33,869 nucleotides of DNA from Tabrizicola sp. (lineage in GTDB: Bacteria; Pseudomonadota; Alphaproteobacteria; Rhodobacterales; Rhodobacteraceae): assembly GCA_025458105.1 (NCBI GenBank), contig JALOTD010000023.1:1-33869 (forward strand), given 5' to 3'. The notes under the pieces are model-generated. The model made no database searches, was not told where the DNA came from, and was given only the letters and a program-made list of their open reading frames with translations. Shown here piece after piece: positions 9,516 to 17,353 of this stretch (the first letter of the stretch is position 1; the number at the start of each line of letters is the position of its first letter). The position numbers and the translations under genes are program-made.

Positions 9516-10250
9516 AGCTTCTCGTCTTCGGCAAGACCGGTCAACGCCGCCGCCATCATCAACGCCGCCGCCTGGACGGCCGTCGACAAGGCCGAAACCG
9601 AAGAAGCCGCCGCGACCGTGGTCAACGGCGCGTCTCCCACCGCGATGGCCCGCGCGGCAGCGGCAAAGGGCGTGCCGTTCCTTCACATCTCCACCGACTA
9701 TGTCTTTGACGGGACAGGGGATCAGCCCTTCGTCCCCGGCCATGCCACTGGTCCTCTTGGTGCCTACGGTCGCTCCAAACTGAAGGGCGAAGTCGGCGTC
9801 CGCGCCGCCGGTGGCCCGCACCTGATCCTGCGTACTTCCTGGGTCGTTTCGGCTCATGGCGCGAATTTCGTCAAGACAATGTTGCGCCTGGGCGGTGAGC
9901 GGGAAAGCCTCAACGTTGTCGCCGACCAGATCGGCGGACCCACCCCCGCCGCCGCCATCGCCGACGCGCTTCTGACCGCCGCGAAAGCCATGACCCATGG
10001 CGCGAACGGGGGGACCCACCATTTCGCAGGCAGCCCCGACACCAGTTGGGCCGATTTTGCCCGTGCCATTATGGCCGAGGCCGGGCTGTCCTGCCAAATT
10101 CGCGACATCCCTTCCAGTGACTACCCCACCCCGGCCCGTCGCCCGCTGAACTCGCGCCTCGATTGCAGTGCGCTTGACATCGCCTTCGGCATCCGGCGGC
10201 CCGACTGGCACGTGGGGTTAAGAGACATCGTACAGGAGTTGCGCGCATGA
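9512..10250 (+). pseudogene. rfbD: dTDP-4-dehydrorhamnose reductase RfbD with internal deletion and frameshift
   Basis: RfbD/RmlD normally reduces the 4-keto sugar to dTDP-L-rhamnose. Translation from ATG 9512 gives MKLLVFGKTGQ, the correct RmlD N-terminus, then becomes nonsense and ends at 9709. The rest of RmlD is intact in the +1 frame from about 9546: AAIINAAAWTAVDKAETEE, HISTDYVFDGTGDQPF, YGRSKLKGE (Tyr and Lys of the SDR pair), LILRTSWVVSAHGANF, to the stop at 10250. By comparison with E. coli RmlD about 40-45 codons between GKTGQ and INAAA are missing, by a length that is not a multiple of three. The join lies at a 14-base direct repeat (9541-9572). The gene keeps its ATGA overlaps with its neighbours. 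It is broken in this sequence, either a real deletion or an assembly collapse. Confidence 0.88.
9541..9572 (+). repeat. Direct repeat at the rfbD deletion join
   Basis: Two copies of TCAACGCCGCCGCC, at 9541-9554 and 9559-9572, are separated by ATCA. The second copy encodes the conserved INAAA of RmlD. The first sits exactly where the N-terminal GKTGQ reading is lost. This pattern fits a deletion between short homologies or an assembly error in a repetitive GC-rich stretch. Confidence 0.8.
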
Positions 10251-11119
10251 CCCGCAAAGGCATCCTCCTCGCAGGAGGCACCGGTTCACGCCTCTGGCCG
10301 ATCACGTTGGGCGTCTCGAAGCAGCTTTTGCCGATCTACGACAAGCCGATGGTCTACTATCCGCTGTCGGTCCTGATGCTGGCCGGGATCCGCGAGATTG
10401 CCATCATCACCACGCCCGAAGACCAACCGCAGTTCCAGCGCCTTCTAGGTGATGGCAGCCAGTGGGGTGTCAGCTTTACCTGGGTCATCCAGGAAAGTCC
10501 GGACGGGCTGGCGCAGGCCTATCTCTTGACCCGCGACTTCCTGGGCGGCGCGCCCTCGGCGATGGTCCTGGGCGACAACATCTTCTTTGGCCACGGCCTG
10601 CCCGAAATGCTGGCCCGGGCGGGTGCTCAGGGCGCAGGCGGCACGGTCTTCGGCTACCACGTCTCTGATCCCGAACGCTACGGCGTAGCCGCCTTCGATG
10701 CCAATGGCCGCGTCACCCAGATCATCGAAAAGCCCAAGGTCCCGCCGTCCAGCTTTGCCATCACCGGCCTGTACTTCCTTGACGGCCGCGCCCCCGACAT
10801 CGCTGCACATATCAAACCTTCGCCGCGCGGAGAGCTGGAGATCGTCGACCTCCTGGAACACTACCGAGCCGAGGGCAGCCTTCAGGTCGAACGGATGGGC
10901 CGCGGCTTTGCCTGGCTGGACACCGGCACGCCCGGTAGCCTTCTGGAGGCCGGGAACTTCGTCCGCACCCTGCAGGATCGCCAGGGGATGCAGGTCGGCT
11001 CGCCCGACGAAATTGCTTTCCGCCAAGGCTGGATCGACCACAACGGGCTGCAGACGCGGGCAAAGATCTTCGGCAAGTCCAGCTACGGCGCGCATCTGAC
11101 CAGCGTCCTGAAAGAGTAG
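10247..11119 (+). CDS. rfbA: Glucose-1-phosphate thymidylyltransferase
   Basis: RfbA/RmlA joins dTTP and glucose-1-phosphate to dTDP-glucose, the entry step to dTDP-rhamnose. The 290-residue protein begins with the nucleotidyltransferase signature GILLAGGTGSRLWPIT and continues with KQLLPIYDKPMVYYPLSVLMLAGI, VLGDNIFFGHG (Mg-binding Asp), RVTQIIEKPKVPPSSFAITGLYF and RGFAWLDTGTPGSLLEA. Its length is normal. The ATG overlaps the rfbD stop (ATGA), making it the last gene of the operon. Two bases after its stop begins the triple-hairpin element at 11121. Confidence 0.97.
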   Translation: MTRKGILLAGGTGSRLWPITLGVSKQLLPIYDKPMVYYPLSVLMLAGIREIAIITTPEDQPQFQRLLGDGSQWGVSFTWVIQESPDGLAQAYLLTRDFLGGAPSAMVLGDNIFFGHGLPEMLARAGAQGAGGTVFGYHVSDPERYGVAAFDANGRVTQIIEKPKVPPSSFAITGLYFLDGRAPDIAAHIKPSPRGELEIVDLLEHYRAEGSLQVERMGRGFAWLDTGTPGSLLEAGNFVRTLQDRQGMQVGSPDEIAFRQGWIDHNGLQTRAKIFGKSSYGAHLTSVLKE

Positions 11120-11120
11120 C

Positions 11121-11187
11121 CGATTTCTTCAAAGAAATCGGACCGGAGCCTTTGAAGGCTCCGCACCGGAATTTGCGAAAATTCCGG
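11121..11187. repeat. Triple-hairpin intergenic element, copy B
   Basis: Three hairpins lie in a row between the convergent rfbA and fdsD stop codons. Hairpin 1 (11121-11140) has arms CGATTTCTT and AAGAAATCG. Hairpin 2 (11145-11162) has arms GGAGCCTT and AAGGCTCC. Hairpin 3 (11166-11187) has arms CCGGAATTT and AAATTCCGG. The same three units recur in degenerate form at 25662-25733. It probably marks the 3' ends of both operons; there is no T-run. Confidence 0.85.
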
Positions 11188-11196
11188 CCCCCGGGG

Positions 11197-11424
11197 TCAG
11201 GCCGCTTGCGACACTGGCCGCCGGATCGCCCCTGCAGCGGCGATCACCAGCGGCCGCAACCCTGTGCCGCCCGCATCCAGGATCTCGAACAGCTGCCGCC
11301 GCATCCGCGGGTCCCAGAAATCGTTGATATGGGCCGCCAGCAGCGCCGCGCCCTCGTCGTGCGGCTTCGATTCCATGAACTTGGCGATGTCGTTCGCCAT
11401 CCGCGTGATCTTTTCAACCGACAT
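11197..11424 (-). CDS. fdsD: NAD-dependent formate dehydrogenase delta subunit
   Basis: The 75-residue product (MSVEKITRMANDIAKFMESK, then LLAAHINDFWDPRMRRQLFEIL) matches the small FdsD family, whose MANxIAxF and HINxFWDPRMR motifs are characteristic. FdsD is needed for an active soluble formate dehydrogenase in Rhodobacter capsulatus-type systems and is thought to assist assembly or stability. It overlaps the 3' end of fdsC by 11 bases and is the last gene of the fds operon. The C-terminal stretch after residue 55 is Gly/Ala-rich and less conserved. Confidence 0.9.
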   Translation of the reverse strand: MSVEKITRMANDIAKFMESKPHDEGAALLAAHINDFWDPRMRRQLFEILDAGGTGLRPLVIAAAGAIRRPVSQAA

Positions 11425-12214
11425 GCGGCACCTCCGTCAAAATCCTGTCCGTATGGCTGAAGACCTCGAACCGGTCCCCCTTCGCCAGCGCCACCAGGGT
11501 GATCCCCGACGCCTCCGCCAATTCCACCGCCGCCACCGTCGGCGCCGAAACCGCGATGACCATCGGCGCGCCCAGCATCGCGACCTTCTGCACCATGTCC
11601 GTGGACACCCGGCTGGTCAGCACCACCGCGCCCTCCGGCTGGATGCCCTCGCGCAGCATCCCGCCCACCAGCTTGTCGAGCGCGTTGTGCCGCCCGACAT
11701 CCTCGCGCGCCAGCAGCACCCGCCCGTTCCAGAACGCCGCGCCATGCACCGCCCGGGTCGCGTCATGCAGCCGCTGTTCCCCCGGCAAGGCCGCCACCGC
11801 CGCCAAGACCTGCGCGGGCGACATCCGGAACCGCGACGGAGCCACCCCCGGCACATCCCGCAGCGCCTGGTCGATCGAGTCGATCCCGCACAGCCCACAG
11901 CCCACCGGCCCCGCCATCACCCGCCGCCGCGCCGCAAGCCGCGCCTCCGCCTCGGGCCCCAGCCAGACCTGCACGTCAATGCCCCGCTCGACCTCAACCA
12001 CCTCGACCGACAGGATCTCCTCGGGTCGCGCGATCCCCTCGGTCAGCGCGAACCCGACCCCGAAATCCTCCAGATCCGCCGGAGTCGCCATCATCACCGC
12101 CTGCGTCGTCCCGTTGAACGACAGCGCCACGGCCACCTCTTCGGGCAGCACCCGGTCTCCGGCCGAGACCTGCGACCCGAACACCAGCCGAGGCGTGGCC
12201 CGTGCGCCTTTCAT
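11414..12214 (-). CDS. fdsC: Formate dehydrogenase accessory sulfurtransferase FdsC/FdhD
   Basis: FdhD-family proteins pass sulfur to the bis-MGD molybdenum cofactor before it is inserted into formate dehydrogenase, and the FdsC branch binds that cofactor. The 266-residue protein has VGCGLCGIDS with the CxxC pair (Cys 106, Cys 109), TRAVHGAAFWNG, REDVGRHNALDKLVGG and LTSRVSTDMVQKVAMLGAP, all standard for the family. The start is ATG 12214, which overlaps the fdsA stop (ATGA); a longer reading from a GTG inside fdsA is unlikely. It acts in the cytosol on the neighbouring FdsA. fdhD is an equally good name. Confidence 0.94.
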   Translation of the reverse strand: MKGARATPRLVFGSQVSAGDRVLPEEVAVALSFNGTTQAVMMATPADLEDFGVGFALTEGIARPEEILSVEVVEVERGIDVQVWLGPEAEARLAARRRVMAGPVGCGLCGIDSIDQALRDVPGVAPSRFRMSPAQVLAAVAALPGEQRLHDATRAVHGAAFWNGRVLLAREDVGRHNALDKLVGGMLREGIQPEGAVVLTSRVSTDMVQKVAMLGAPMVIAVSAPTVAAVELAEASGITLVALAKGDRFEVFSHTDRILTEVPHVG

Positions 12215-15087
12215 TCCGCAGCCAGGATCCGGCGCGACTGGGCGGCTTGGGCTTCGTATTCCTTCTGCCACTCCGACGGGCCATTGGAGGGCGAGACCTG
12301 CACCGCCGTCACCTTGTATTCCGGGCAGTTCGTCGCCCAGTCACTGAAGTCCGTCGTGATGACGTTCGCCTGCGTCCCGGGGAAGTGGAAGGTTGTGTAG
12401 ACCACGCCCGGAGACACCTTGTCGGTGATCGTCGCCTTCAACGTGGTTTCCCCGGACCGAGACGCCAGCCGCACATAGTCGCCCTCCCGGATCCCCCGGT
12501 TTTCGGCGTCATGCGGGTGGATCTCCAGCACGTCCTCGTCATGCCAGACCACGTTCGCCGTCCGCCGCGTCTGTGCGCCGACGTTGTACTGCGACAGGAT
12601 GCGCCCCGTCGTCAGCAAGAGCGGGAAGCGCGGGCCGGTCTTCTCATCCGTCGCCACGTATTCGGTGCGGATGAACTTGCCCTTGCCGCGCACGAACCCG
12701 TCGATGTGCATCAAGGGCGTGCCTTCCGGCGCCTTCTCGTTGCAGGGCCACTGGACCGAACCCATCGTCTCGATCTTCTCGTAGCTCACCCCCGCGAAGG
12801 ACGGCGTCGTCATCGCGATCTCTTCCATGATCTGCGAGGGATGCGTGTAGGACCAATTCGCCCCCATCGCGTTCGCAAACAGCTGCGTCACTTCCCAATC
12901 CGCATAGCCCTGCTTCGGGGCCATCACCTTGCGGACCATGTTGATCCGGCGCTCGGCATTGGTGAAGGTCCCGTCCTTTTCCAGGAACGAAGACCCGGGG
13001 AAGAACACATGCGCGTAGTTCGCGGTTTCGTTCAGGAAGAGGTCGTGAACGATCACGCATTCCATCGCCGCCAGACCCGCCGCGACGTGGTGGGTGTCGG
13101 GGTCGGATTGCAGGATGTCCTCACCCTGGCAATACAACCCCTTGAACGTGCCCTCGACCGCCGCGTCCAGCATGTTCGGGATGCGCAGGCCCGGCTCCGG
13201 GTCCAGTGTCACGCCCCAGGCCTTCTCATAGATCGCGCGAACCTCGGGGTTCTTCACATGACGGTAGCCCGGCAACTCGTGCGGGAACGACCCCATGTCG
13301 CAAGAGCCCTGCACGTTGTTCTGGCCGCGCAGCGGGTTCACCCCCACACCGCGCCGACCGATGTTGCCGGTCAGCATGGCGAGGTTGGCAATCCCGATCA
13401 CCGTGGTCGAACCTTGGCTGTGCTCAGTCACGCCGAGGCCGTAATAGATTGCCGCATTGCCGCCCGTCGCGTACAGCCGCGCTGCCTTGCGGACCTCTTC
13501 GGCCGGGACGCCCGTCACCAGCTCCACCGCTTCGGGCGAGTGGTTGGGGGCCGAGATGAACTCGGCGTAATCCTGGAACTCGTCCCAGTCGCAACGCTCA
13601 CGGATGAAGCTCTCGTTGTACAGCTTCTCGGTCACGATCACATGCGCGATGGCCGAGACCACCGCCACGTTCGTCCCCGGCGTCAGCGCCAGGTGATGCG
13701 CCGCCTTGTAATGCGGGCCTTCCACCGTTTCCGTGCGCCGAGGATCGACTACGATCAGCTTCGCGCCCTTGCGCAGCCGCTTCTTCATGCGGCTGGCGAA
13801 CACCGGGTGCCCGGCATGAGGGTTGGCACCGATCACCATGATGACGTCGGCTTCCTCAACGGAATCAAAGTCCTGCGTCCCCGCACTGGTGCCGAACGTC
13901 TGTCCCAGCCCATAGCCCGTCGGCGAATGGCACACCCGCGCGCAGGTGTCGGTGTTGTTGTTCATGAACACCGCGCGGGTCAGCTTCTGAACAAGGTAAG
14001 CCTCCTCGTTCGTGCAGCGGCTGGAGGTGATGACCCCCACCGAATTCCGCCCGTACTTGGCCTGAATGCCCTTCATCTTGGCGGCGGCGAACTCCATCGC
14101 CTCGGCCCAGGAGACTTCCCGCCACGGCTCCGAAATCGTCTCGCGGATCATCGGCTTCAGGATGCGGTCCTGGTGCGTGGCGTAGCCATAGGCGAAGCGG
14201 CCCTTGACGCAGGAATGGCCCCGGTTCGCCTTGCCGTGCTTGTAGGGGGTCATGCGGACGAGTTCGTCACCGCGCATCTCGGCCTTGAAGCTGCACCCGA
14301 CGCCGCAATAGGCGCAGGTGGTGATGATGGAACGGTCGGGCGTGCCGATCTCGATCACCGACTTCTCTTGCAGCGTCGCCGTCGGGCAGGCCTGCACGCA
14401 GGCACCGCAGGAGACGCAGTCCGAAGCCAGCGCATTGTCGGTCTTCGCGCCGAAGGACACCCGGCTGTCGAAGCCCCGGCCTTCGATGGTCAGCGCGAAG
14501 GTGCCCTGCACTTCCTCGCAAGCCCGGACGCAGCGCGAGCAGACGATGCATTTCTGCGGGTCGTAAGAGAAATAGGGGTTGGAATCGTCGCGCGGGATGT
14601 AGAGCGGGTTCGCTTCTCCGCTCGTGTTCTTCACCTTGAAGTGGGTGTCGACGGCCTCATAGCGCACATCGCGCAGGCCCACCGCCCCCGCCATGTCCTG
14701 AAGCTCACAATCGCCGTTGGCCGAACAGGTCAGGCAGTCCAGCGGGTGGTCGGAGATGTACAGCTCCATCACCCCGCGCCGCAGCTGCTTGAGCTTCGAG
14801 TTCTGGGTGTGAACCTTGATCCCCGGTGCAACGGGAGTGGTGCAAGAGGCCGGTGTCCCGTTCCGCCCCTCGATCTCGACCAGGCAGAGCCGGCAGGACC
14901 CGAAGGCGTCGACGCTGTCCGTGGCGCACAGTTTCGGGACCGAAATCCCGATCTCCGCCGCCGCGCGCATGATGCTGGTGCCCTCGGGCACGGTCACGTC
15001 AAAGCCGTCGATGGTCAGCGTGACCATCGTCTTGCTCTTTGCGGCGGGCGTCCCGAAGTCGCGGTCGGGGATGATGAAGTCTTTCAT
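12211..15087 (-). CDS. fdsA: NAD-dependent formate dehydrogenase, catalytic molybdenum subunit alpha
   Basis: FdsA oxidises formate to CO2 at a bis-MGD molybdenum centre. The 958-residue protein carries, in order: a [2Fe-2S] site (Cys 54, 65, 68, 82), a His-ligated [4Fe-4S] site (His 114, Cys 118, 121, 127), two ferredoxin-type clusters (Cys 180/183/186/190 and 224/227/230/234), the catalytic-domain [4Fe-4S] (Cys 258, 261, 265, 293), and the active site in DTCARVCHSP. The Mo-ligand Cys falls at 386 with His 387, the same numbers as in R. capsulatus FdsA. The molybdopterin-binding C-terminal domain is complete (LLTTGRILSQYN, DYVRLASRSG). ATG 15087 is chosen over upstream codons because MKDFIIPDRDFGTP is the family N-terminus. 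It starts 4 bases after the DUF4287 gene. Confidence 0.97.
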   Translation of the reverse strand: MKDFIIPDRDFGTPAAKSKTMVTLTIDGFDVTVPEGTSIMRAAAEIGISVPKLCATDSVDAFGSCRLCLVEIEGRNGTPASCTTPVAPGIKVHTQNSKLKQLRRGVMELYISDHPLDCLTCSANGDCELQDMAGAVGLRDVRYEAVDTHFKVKNTSGEANPLYIPRDDSNPYFSYDPQKCIVCSRCVRACEEVQGTFALTIEGRGFDSRVSFGAKTDNALASDCVSCGACVQACPTATLQEKSVIEIGTPDRSIITTCAYCGVGCSFKAEMRGDELVRMTPYKHGKANRGHSCVKGRFAYGYATHQDRILKPMIRETISEPWREVSWAEAMEFAAAKMKGIQAKYGRNSVGVITSSRCTNEEAYLVQKLTRAVFMNNNTDTCARVCHSPTGYGLGQTFGTSAGTQDFDSVEEADVIMVIGANPHAGHPVFASRMKKRLRKGAKLIVVDPRRTETVEGPHYKAAHHLALTPGTNVAVVSAIAHVIVTEKLYNESFIRERCDWDEFQDYAEFISAPNHSPEAVELVTGVPAEEVRKAARLYATGGNAAIYYGLGVTEHSQGSTTVIGIANLAMLTGNIGRRGVGVNPLRGQNNVQGSCDMGSFPHELPGYRHVKNPEVRAIYEKAWGVTLDPEPGLRIPNMLDAAVEGTFKGLYCQGEDILQSDPDTHHVAAGLAAMECVIVHDLFLNETANYAHVFFPGSSFLEKDGTFTNAERRINMVRKVMAPKQGYADWEVTQLFANAMGANWSYTHPSQIMEEIAMTTPSFAGVSYEKIETMGSVQWPCNEKAPEGTPLMHIDGFVRGKGKFIRTEYVATDEKTGPRFPLLLTTGRILSQYNVGAQTRRTANVVWHDEDVLEIHPHDAENRGIREGDYVRLASRSGETTLKATITDKVSPGVVYTTFHFPGTQANVITTDFSDWATNCPEYKVTAVQVSPSNGPSEWQKEYEAQAAQSRRILAAE

Positions 15088-15091
15088 CTTG

Positions 15092-15301
15092 TTAGCCTTT
15101 CCGTGCGGCAAGCTGGTGGGCGACGATGGCATTGGCATGCCCGTGGCCCATGGAATGGGTGTCCTTCAGGAACGCGACGATCTGCATGTGGGGCAGGTCG
15201 AGCTTGTCCTTGATCTGGTCGAACCAATGGCTCATCGGCTGGCCATACTTGGCCTCGATGGACGGGAAGTAGGAGGCTGGCCCCTTCACCTTCTCGGTCA
15301 T
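15092..15301 (-). CDS. DUF4287 small protein inside the fds operon
   Basis: This 69-residue protein (MTEKVKGPASYFPSIEAKYG, ending with the MGHGHANAIVAHQLAARKG region) fits the DUF4287 family: an IEAKxG start, a central helix with a Trp, and the signature GHGHANAxV near residues 52-60. The family has no established function. Its ATG overlaps the fdsB stop (ATGA), and fdsA begins 4 bases after its own stop, so it is made together with the dehydrogenase subunits. The described fds operons I know are fdsGBACD without this gene. A role in assembly, or simple co-expression, is possible; nothing in the sequence decides. It is too small and lacks Cys for a cluster carrier. Confidence 0.85.
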   Translation of the reverse strand: MTEKVKGPASYFPSIEAKYGQPMSHWFDQIKDKLDLPHMQIVAFLKDTHSMGHGHANAIVAHQLAARKG

Positions 15302-16803
15302 TCGGCGGCCTCCTTCGCGCGGGCGAAGTCGTCCGGGAAATGGGTGATCGCCGACATCACCGGATAGGGCGTGAAGCCCCCCAGCGCGCAGAGCGAGCCG
15401 AGTTTCATCGTGTTGCAGAGGTCGGTCAGGATCGGCATCGCCGAGGCATCGCCACGGGCGAGACGGTCGATGGTTTCGACGCCACGGGTCGACCCGATCC
15501 GGCAGGGCGTGCACTTGCCGCAGGACTCGATGGCGCAGAACTCCATCGCGAAGCGGGCCATCTGCAGCATGTCGGTCGTATCGTCGGCGATGGTCAGACC
15601 GGCGTGGCCGATCAACCCGTCCTTCGCCCCGAACTCCTCATAGCCGAACGGCGTGTCGAACAGCGACGGCGGGAACCAGGCGCCCAAGGGCCCACCGACC
15701 TGCACCGCCTTGACCGGACGCCCCGAGGCCGTGCCGCCCCCGATTTCATTCACGATCTGGCCCAGGGTCAGGCCGAACGCGACCTCGTAGAGGCCCCCGT
15801 GTTTCACGTTCCCGGCGATCTGCAACGGGATCGTCCCGCGCGACCGCCCCAGCCCGAAGTCCTTATAGTAGGCCGCGCCCTTGGCCATGATGATCGGGAC
15901 AGACGCCAAGGAAATTACGTTGTTGACGACAGTCGGCCGCCCCATGAACCCCTGCAGCGCGGGCAGCGGCGGCTTCGCCCTCACAACCCCACGCTTGCCT
16001 TCCAGCGAGTTCAAGAGCGAGGTCTCCTCGCCGCAGACATAAGCCCCCGCGCCGACGCGGATTTCCATGTCAAAGGCCGGACCCAGCACATTTGCATCGC
16101 GCGCGATCCGCACCGCCGCTTCCATCACCCGGATCGCGACGGGGTATTCCGACCGTATATACACATACCCCTTGGTCGCCCCACAGGCCAATCCGGCAAT
16201 CACCATGCCTTCGATCAGCGTGAAGGGGTCGCCCTCCATCAGCATCCGGTCGGCAAAGGTGGCGCTGTCGCCCTCATCCGCGTTGCAGACGATGTACTTC
16301 TGCTCGCCCGCGGCTTCCGAGACCGTCTTCCACTTGATCCCCGTCGGAAAGCCCGCGCCGCCCCGGCCCCGCAGGCCCGACTCGGTCACCTCGGCCACGA
16401 TCTCGGCCTTGGACATCTTCGCCGCGCGCTCCAGGCCCACCAGCCCGCCATGCGCGACGTAATCCTCCAGCGACAGCGGGTCGATCACCCCCACCCGAGC
16501 AAAGGTCAGCCGGGTCTGCCCCTTCATCCAGGGCAGCTCCTCGACCAGCCCCAGCGCCTTGGGATGCGCCGACAAATCACCGAACAACCCCGGCACATCG
16601 GCCAGCGTCATCGGCCCGAAGCCCTCCCGACCCTTATCCGTCACCACCTCGACCAGAGGCTCCAGCCACACCATCCCGCGCGAGCCGTTGCGGACGACCT
16701 GCACAGAAACCCCACGCGCGGCACCCTGCGCCACGATGGCCTCGGCAATCCGATCAGCCCCCAGCGCAACCGCCGCCGAATCCAGAGGAACGAAAACCTT
16801 CAT
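15298..16803 (-). CDS. fdsB: NAD-dependent formate dehydrogenase beta subunit (FMN, NuoF-like)
   Basis: FdsB takes electrons from the FdsA clusters to FMN and reduces NAD+. The 501-residue protein has a thioredoxin-like N-terminal part (about 1-110), then the NuoF core: FMN loop GRGGAGFPTG at 146-155, NADH/FMN region YIVCNADEGDSATFADR, the CGEETSLLNSLEGKRG segment near 255, and a C-terminal [4Fe-4S] site CGKCTPCR with a later Cys in the SLCALGG stretch. Length agrees with FdsB rather than plain NuoF. It overlaps fdsG upstream and the DUF4287 gene downstream, both by ATGA. Confidence 0.97.
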   Translation of the reverse strand: MKVFVPLDSAAVALGADRIAEAIVAQGAARGVSVQVVRNGSRGMVWLEPLVEVVTDKGREGFGPMTLADVPGLFGDLSAHPKALGLVEELPWMKGQTRLTFARVGVIDPLSLEDYVAHGGLVGLERAAKMSKAEIVAEVTESGLRGRGGAGFPTGIKWKTVSEAAGEQKYIVCNADEGDSATFADRMLMEGDPFTLIEGMVIAGLACGATKGYVYIRSEYPVAIRVMEAAVRIARDANVLGPAFDMEIRVGAGAYVCGEETSLLNSLEGKRGVVRAKPPLPALQGFMGRPTVVNNVISLASVPIIMAKGAAYYKDFGLGRSRGTIPLQIAGNVKHGGLYEVAFGLTLGQIVNEIGGGTASGRPVKAVQVGGPLGAWFPPSLFDTPFGYEEFGAKDGLIGHAGLTIADDTTDMLQMARFAMEFCAIESCGKCTPCRIGSTRGVETIDRLARGDASAMPILTDLCNTMKLGSLCALGGFTPYPVMSAITHFPDDFARAKEAAE

Positions 16804-17258
16804 TTCGCCACCTCCGCGCAGACGCTTTCATCCACCCGGCCCACCAGCCGCCCGTCGACCATCGCCGCCGGTCCGCAGGCGCAAAGGCCCAGGCAGAACA
16901 CCGGCTCGAGCGTCACGCGGCCATCCGGCGTCGTCTCGTGCCAGTCGATCCCCAAAGCCGCCTTGATCCGGTCCGCCACCGCATCCGCGCCCATCGTCTG
17001 GCAGGCCTCGGCCCGGCACAGTTTCAGCACATGCCGCCCGGCCGGTTTCTCGCGGAAGTCGTGGTAGAAGCTGATGACGCCATGCACCTCGGCCTTGGAC
17101 AGCATCAGCGCCTTGGCGATCTGCGGGATAGCAGCGTCGGGGACATAACCGAACGCCGCCTGGATCGCATGGAGAATGGGCAAGAGCGGCCCTTCAAGCC
17201 CCTGATGCGCCTCTAGGATCTCGGCGATCCGGTCGGATTGGACGTGGGAATCGAGCAT
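16800..17258 (-). CDS. fdsG: NAD-dependent formate dehydrogenase gamma subunit ([2Fe-2S], NuoE-like)
   Basis: FdsG is the NuoE-like [2Fe-2S] subunit that contacts FdsB. From ATG 17258 the protein has 152 residues, with the helical NuoE front (LLPILHAIQAAFGYVPDAAI), the thioredoxin fold entry GVISFYHDF, and four cluster ligands Cys 81, 86, 122 and 126 in LCRAEAC and FCLGLCACGPA. AGAGG lies 9 bases before this ATG; a longer reading from TTG 17285 has no ribosome site. It is the first structural gene of the operon, and its promoter must lie in the 89-base gap to lysR. Confidence 0.95.
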   Translation of the reverse strand: MLDSHVQSDRIAEILEAHQGLEGPLLPILHAIQAAFGYVPDAAIPQIAKALMLSKAEVHGVISFYHDFREKPAGRHVLKLCRAEACQTMGADAVADRIKAALGIDWHETTPDGRVTLEPVFCLGLCACGPAAMVDGRLVGRVDESVCAEVAK

Positions 17259-17286
17259 GCGGGCGAACCTCTGGCTAGCATGCAAA

Positions 17287-17353
17287 GGTATACGCCCGTA
17301 TTGATAGTCAATTCAATGTCGATATACCGTCAAACGATAGTCTTGATCTATCG
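17287..17353 (-). promoter_or_regulatory. fds promoter region with LysR-type dyads
   Basis: The gap between lysR and fdsG holds two dyads of LysR type. ATAG-N7-CTAT (17337-17351, extended to CGATAG/CTATCG at 17335-17353) overlaps the lysR stop codon. ATAC-N4-GTAT (17290-17301) lies near fdsG. Reading toward fdsG, TTGAAT (17316-17311) and TATACC (17292-17287) with an 18-base spacer form a possible promoter, so the second dyad would overlap the -10. The first dyad fits the ATAC-N7-GTAT layout known for LysR regulators. Regulation by the neighbouring LysR protein is inference. Confidence 0.5.

Noticed and set aside
12202-15213. A 1003-codon open reading frame on the plus strand opposite fdsA
   Set aside because: It is the mirror of a fully recognisable FdsA with all cluster ligands. 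Long antisense frames are expected in high-GC DNA, and its translation is Arg/His/Pro-rich without family motifs.
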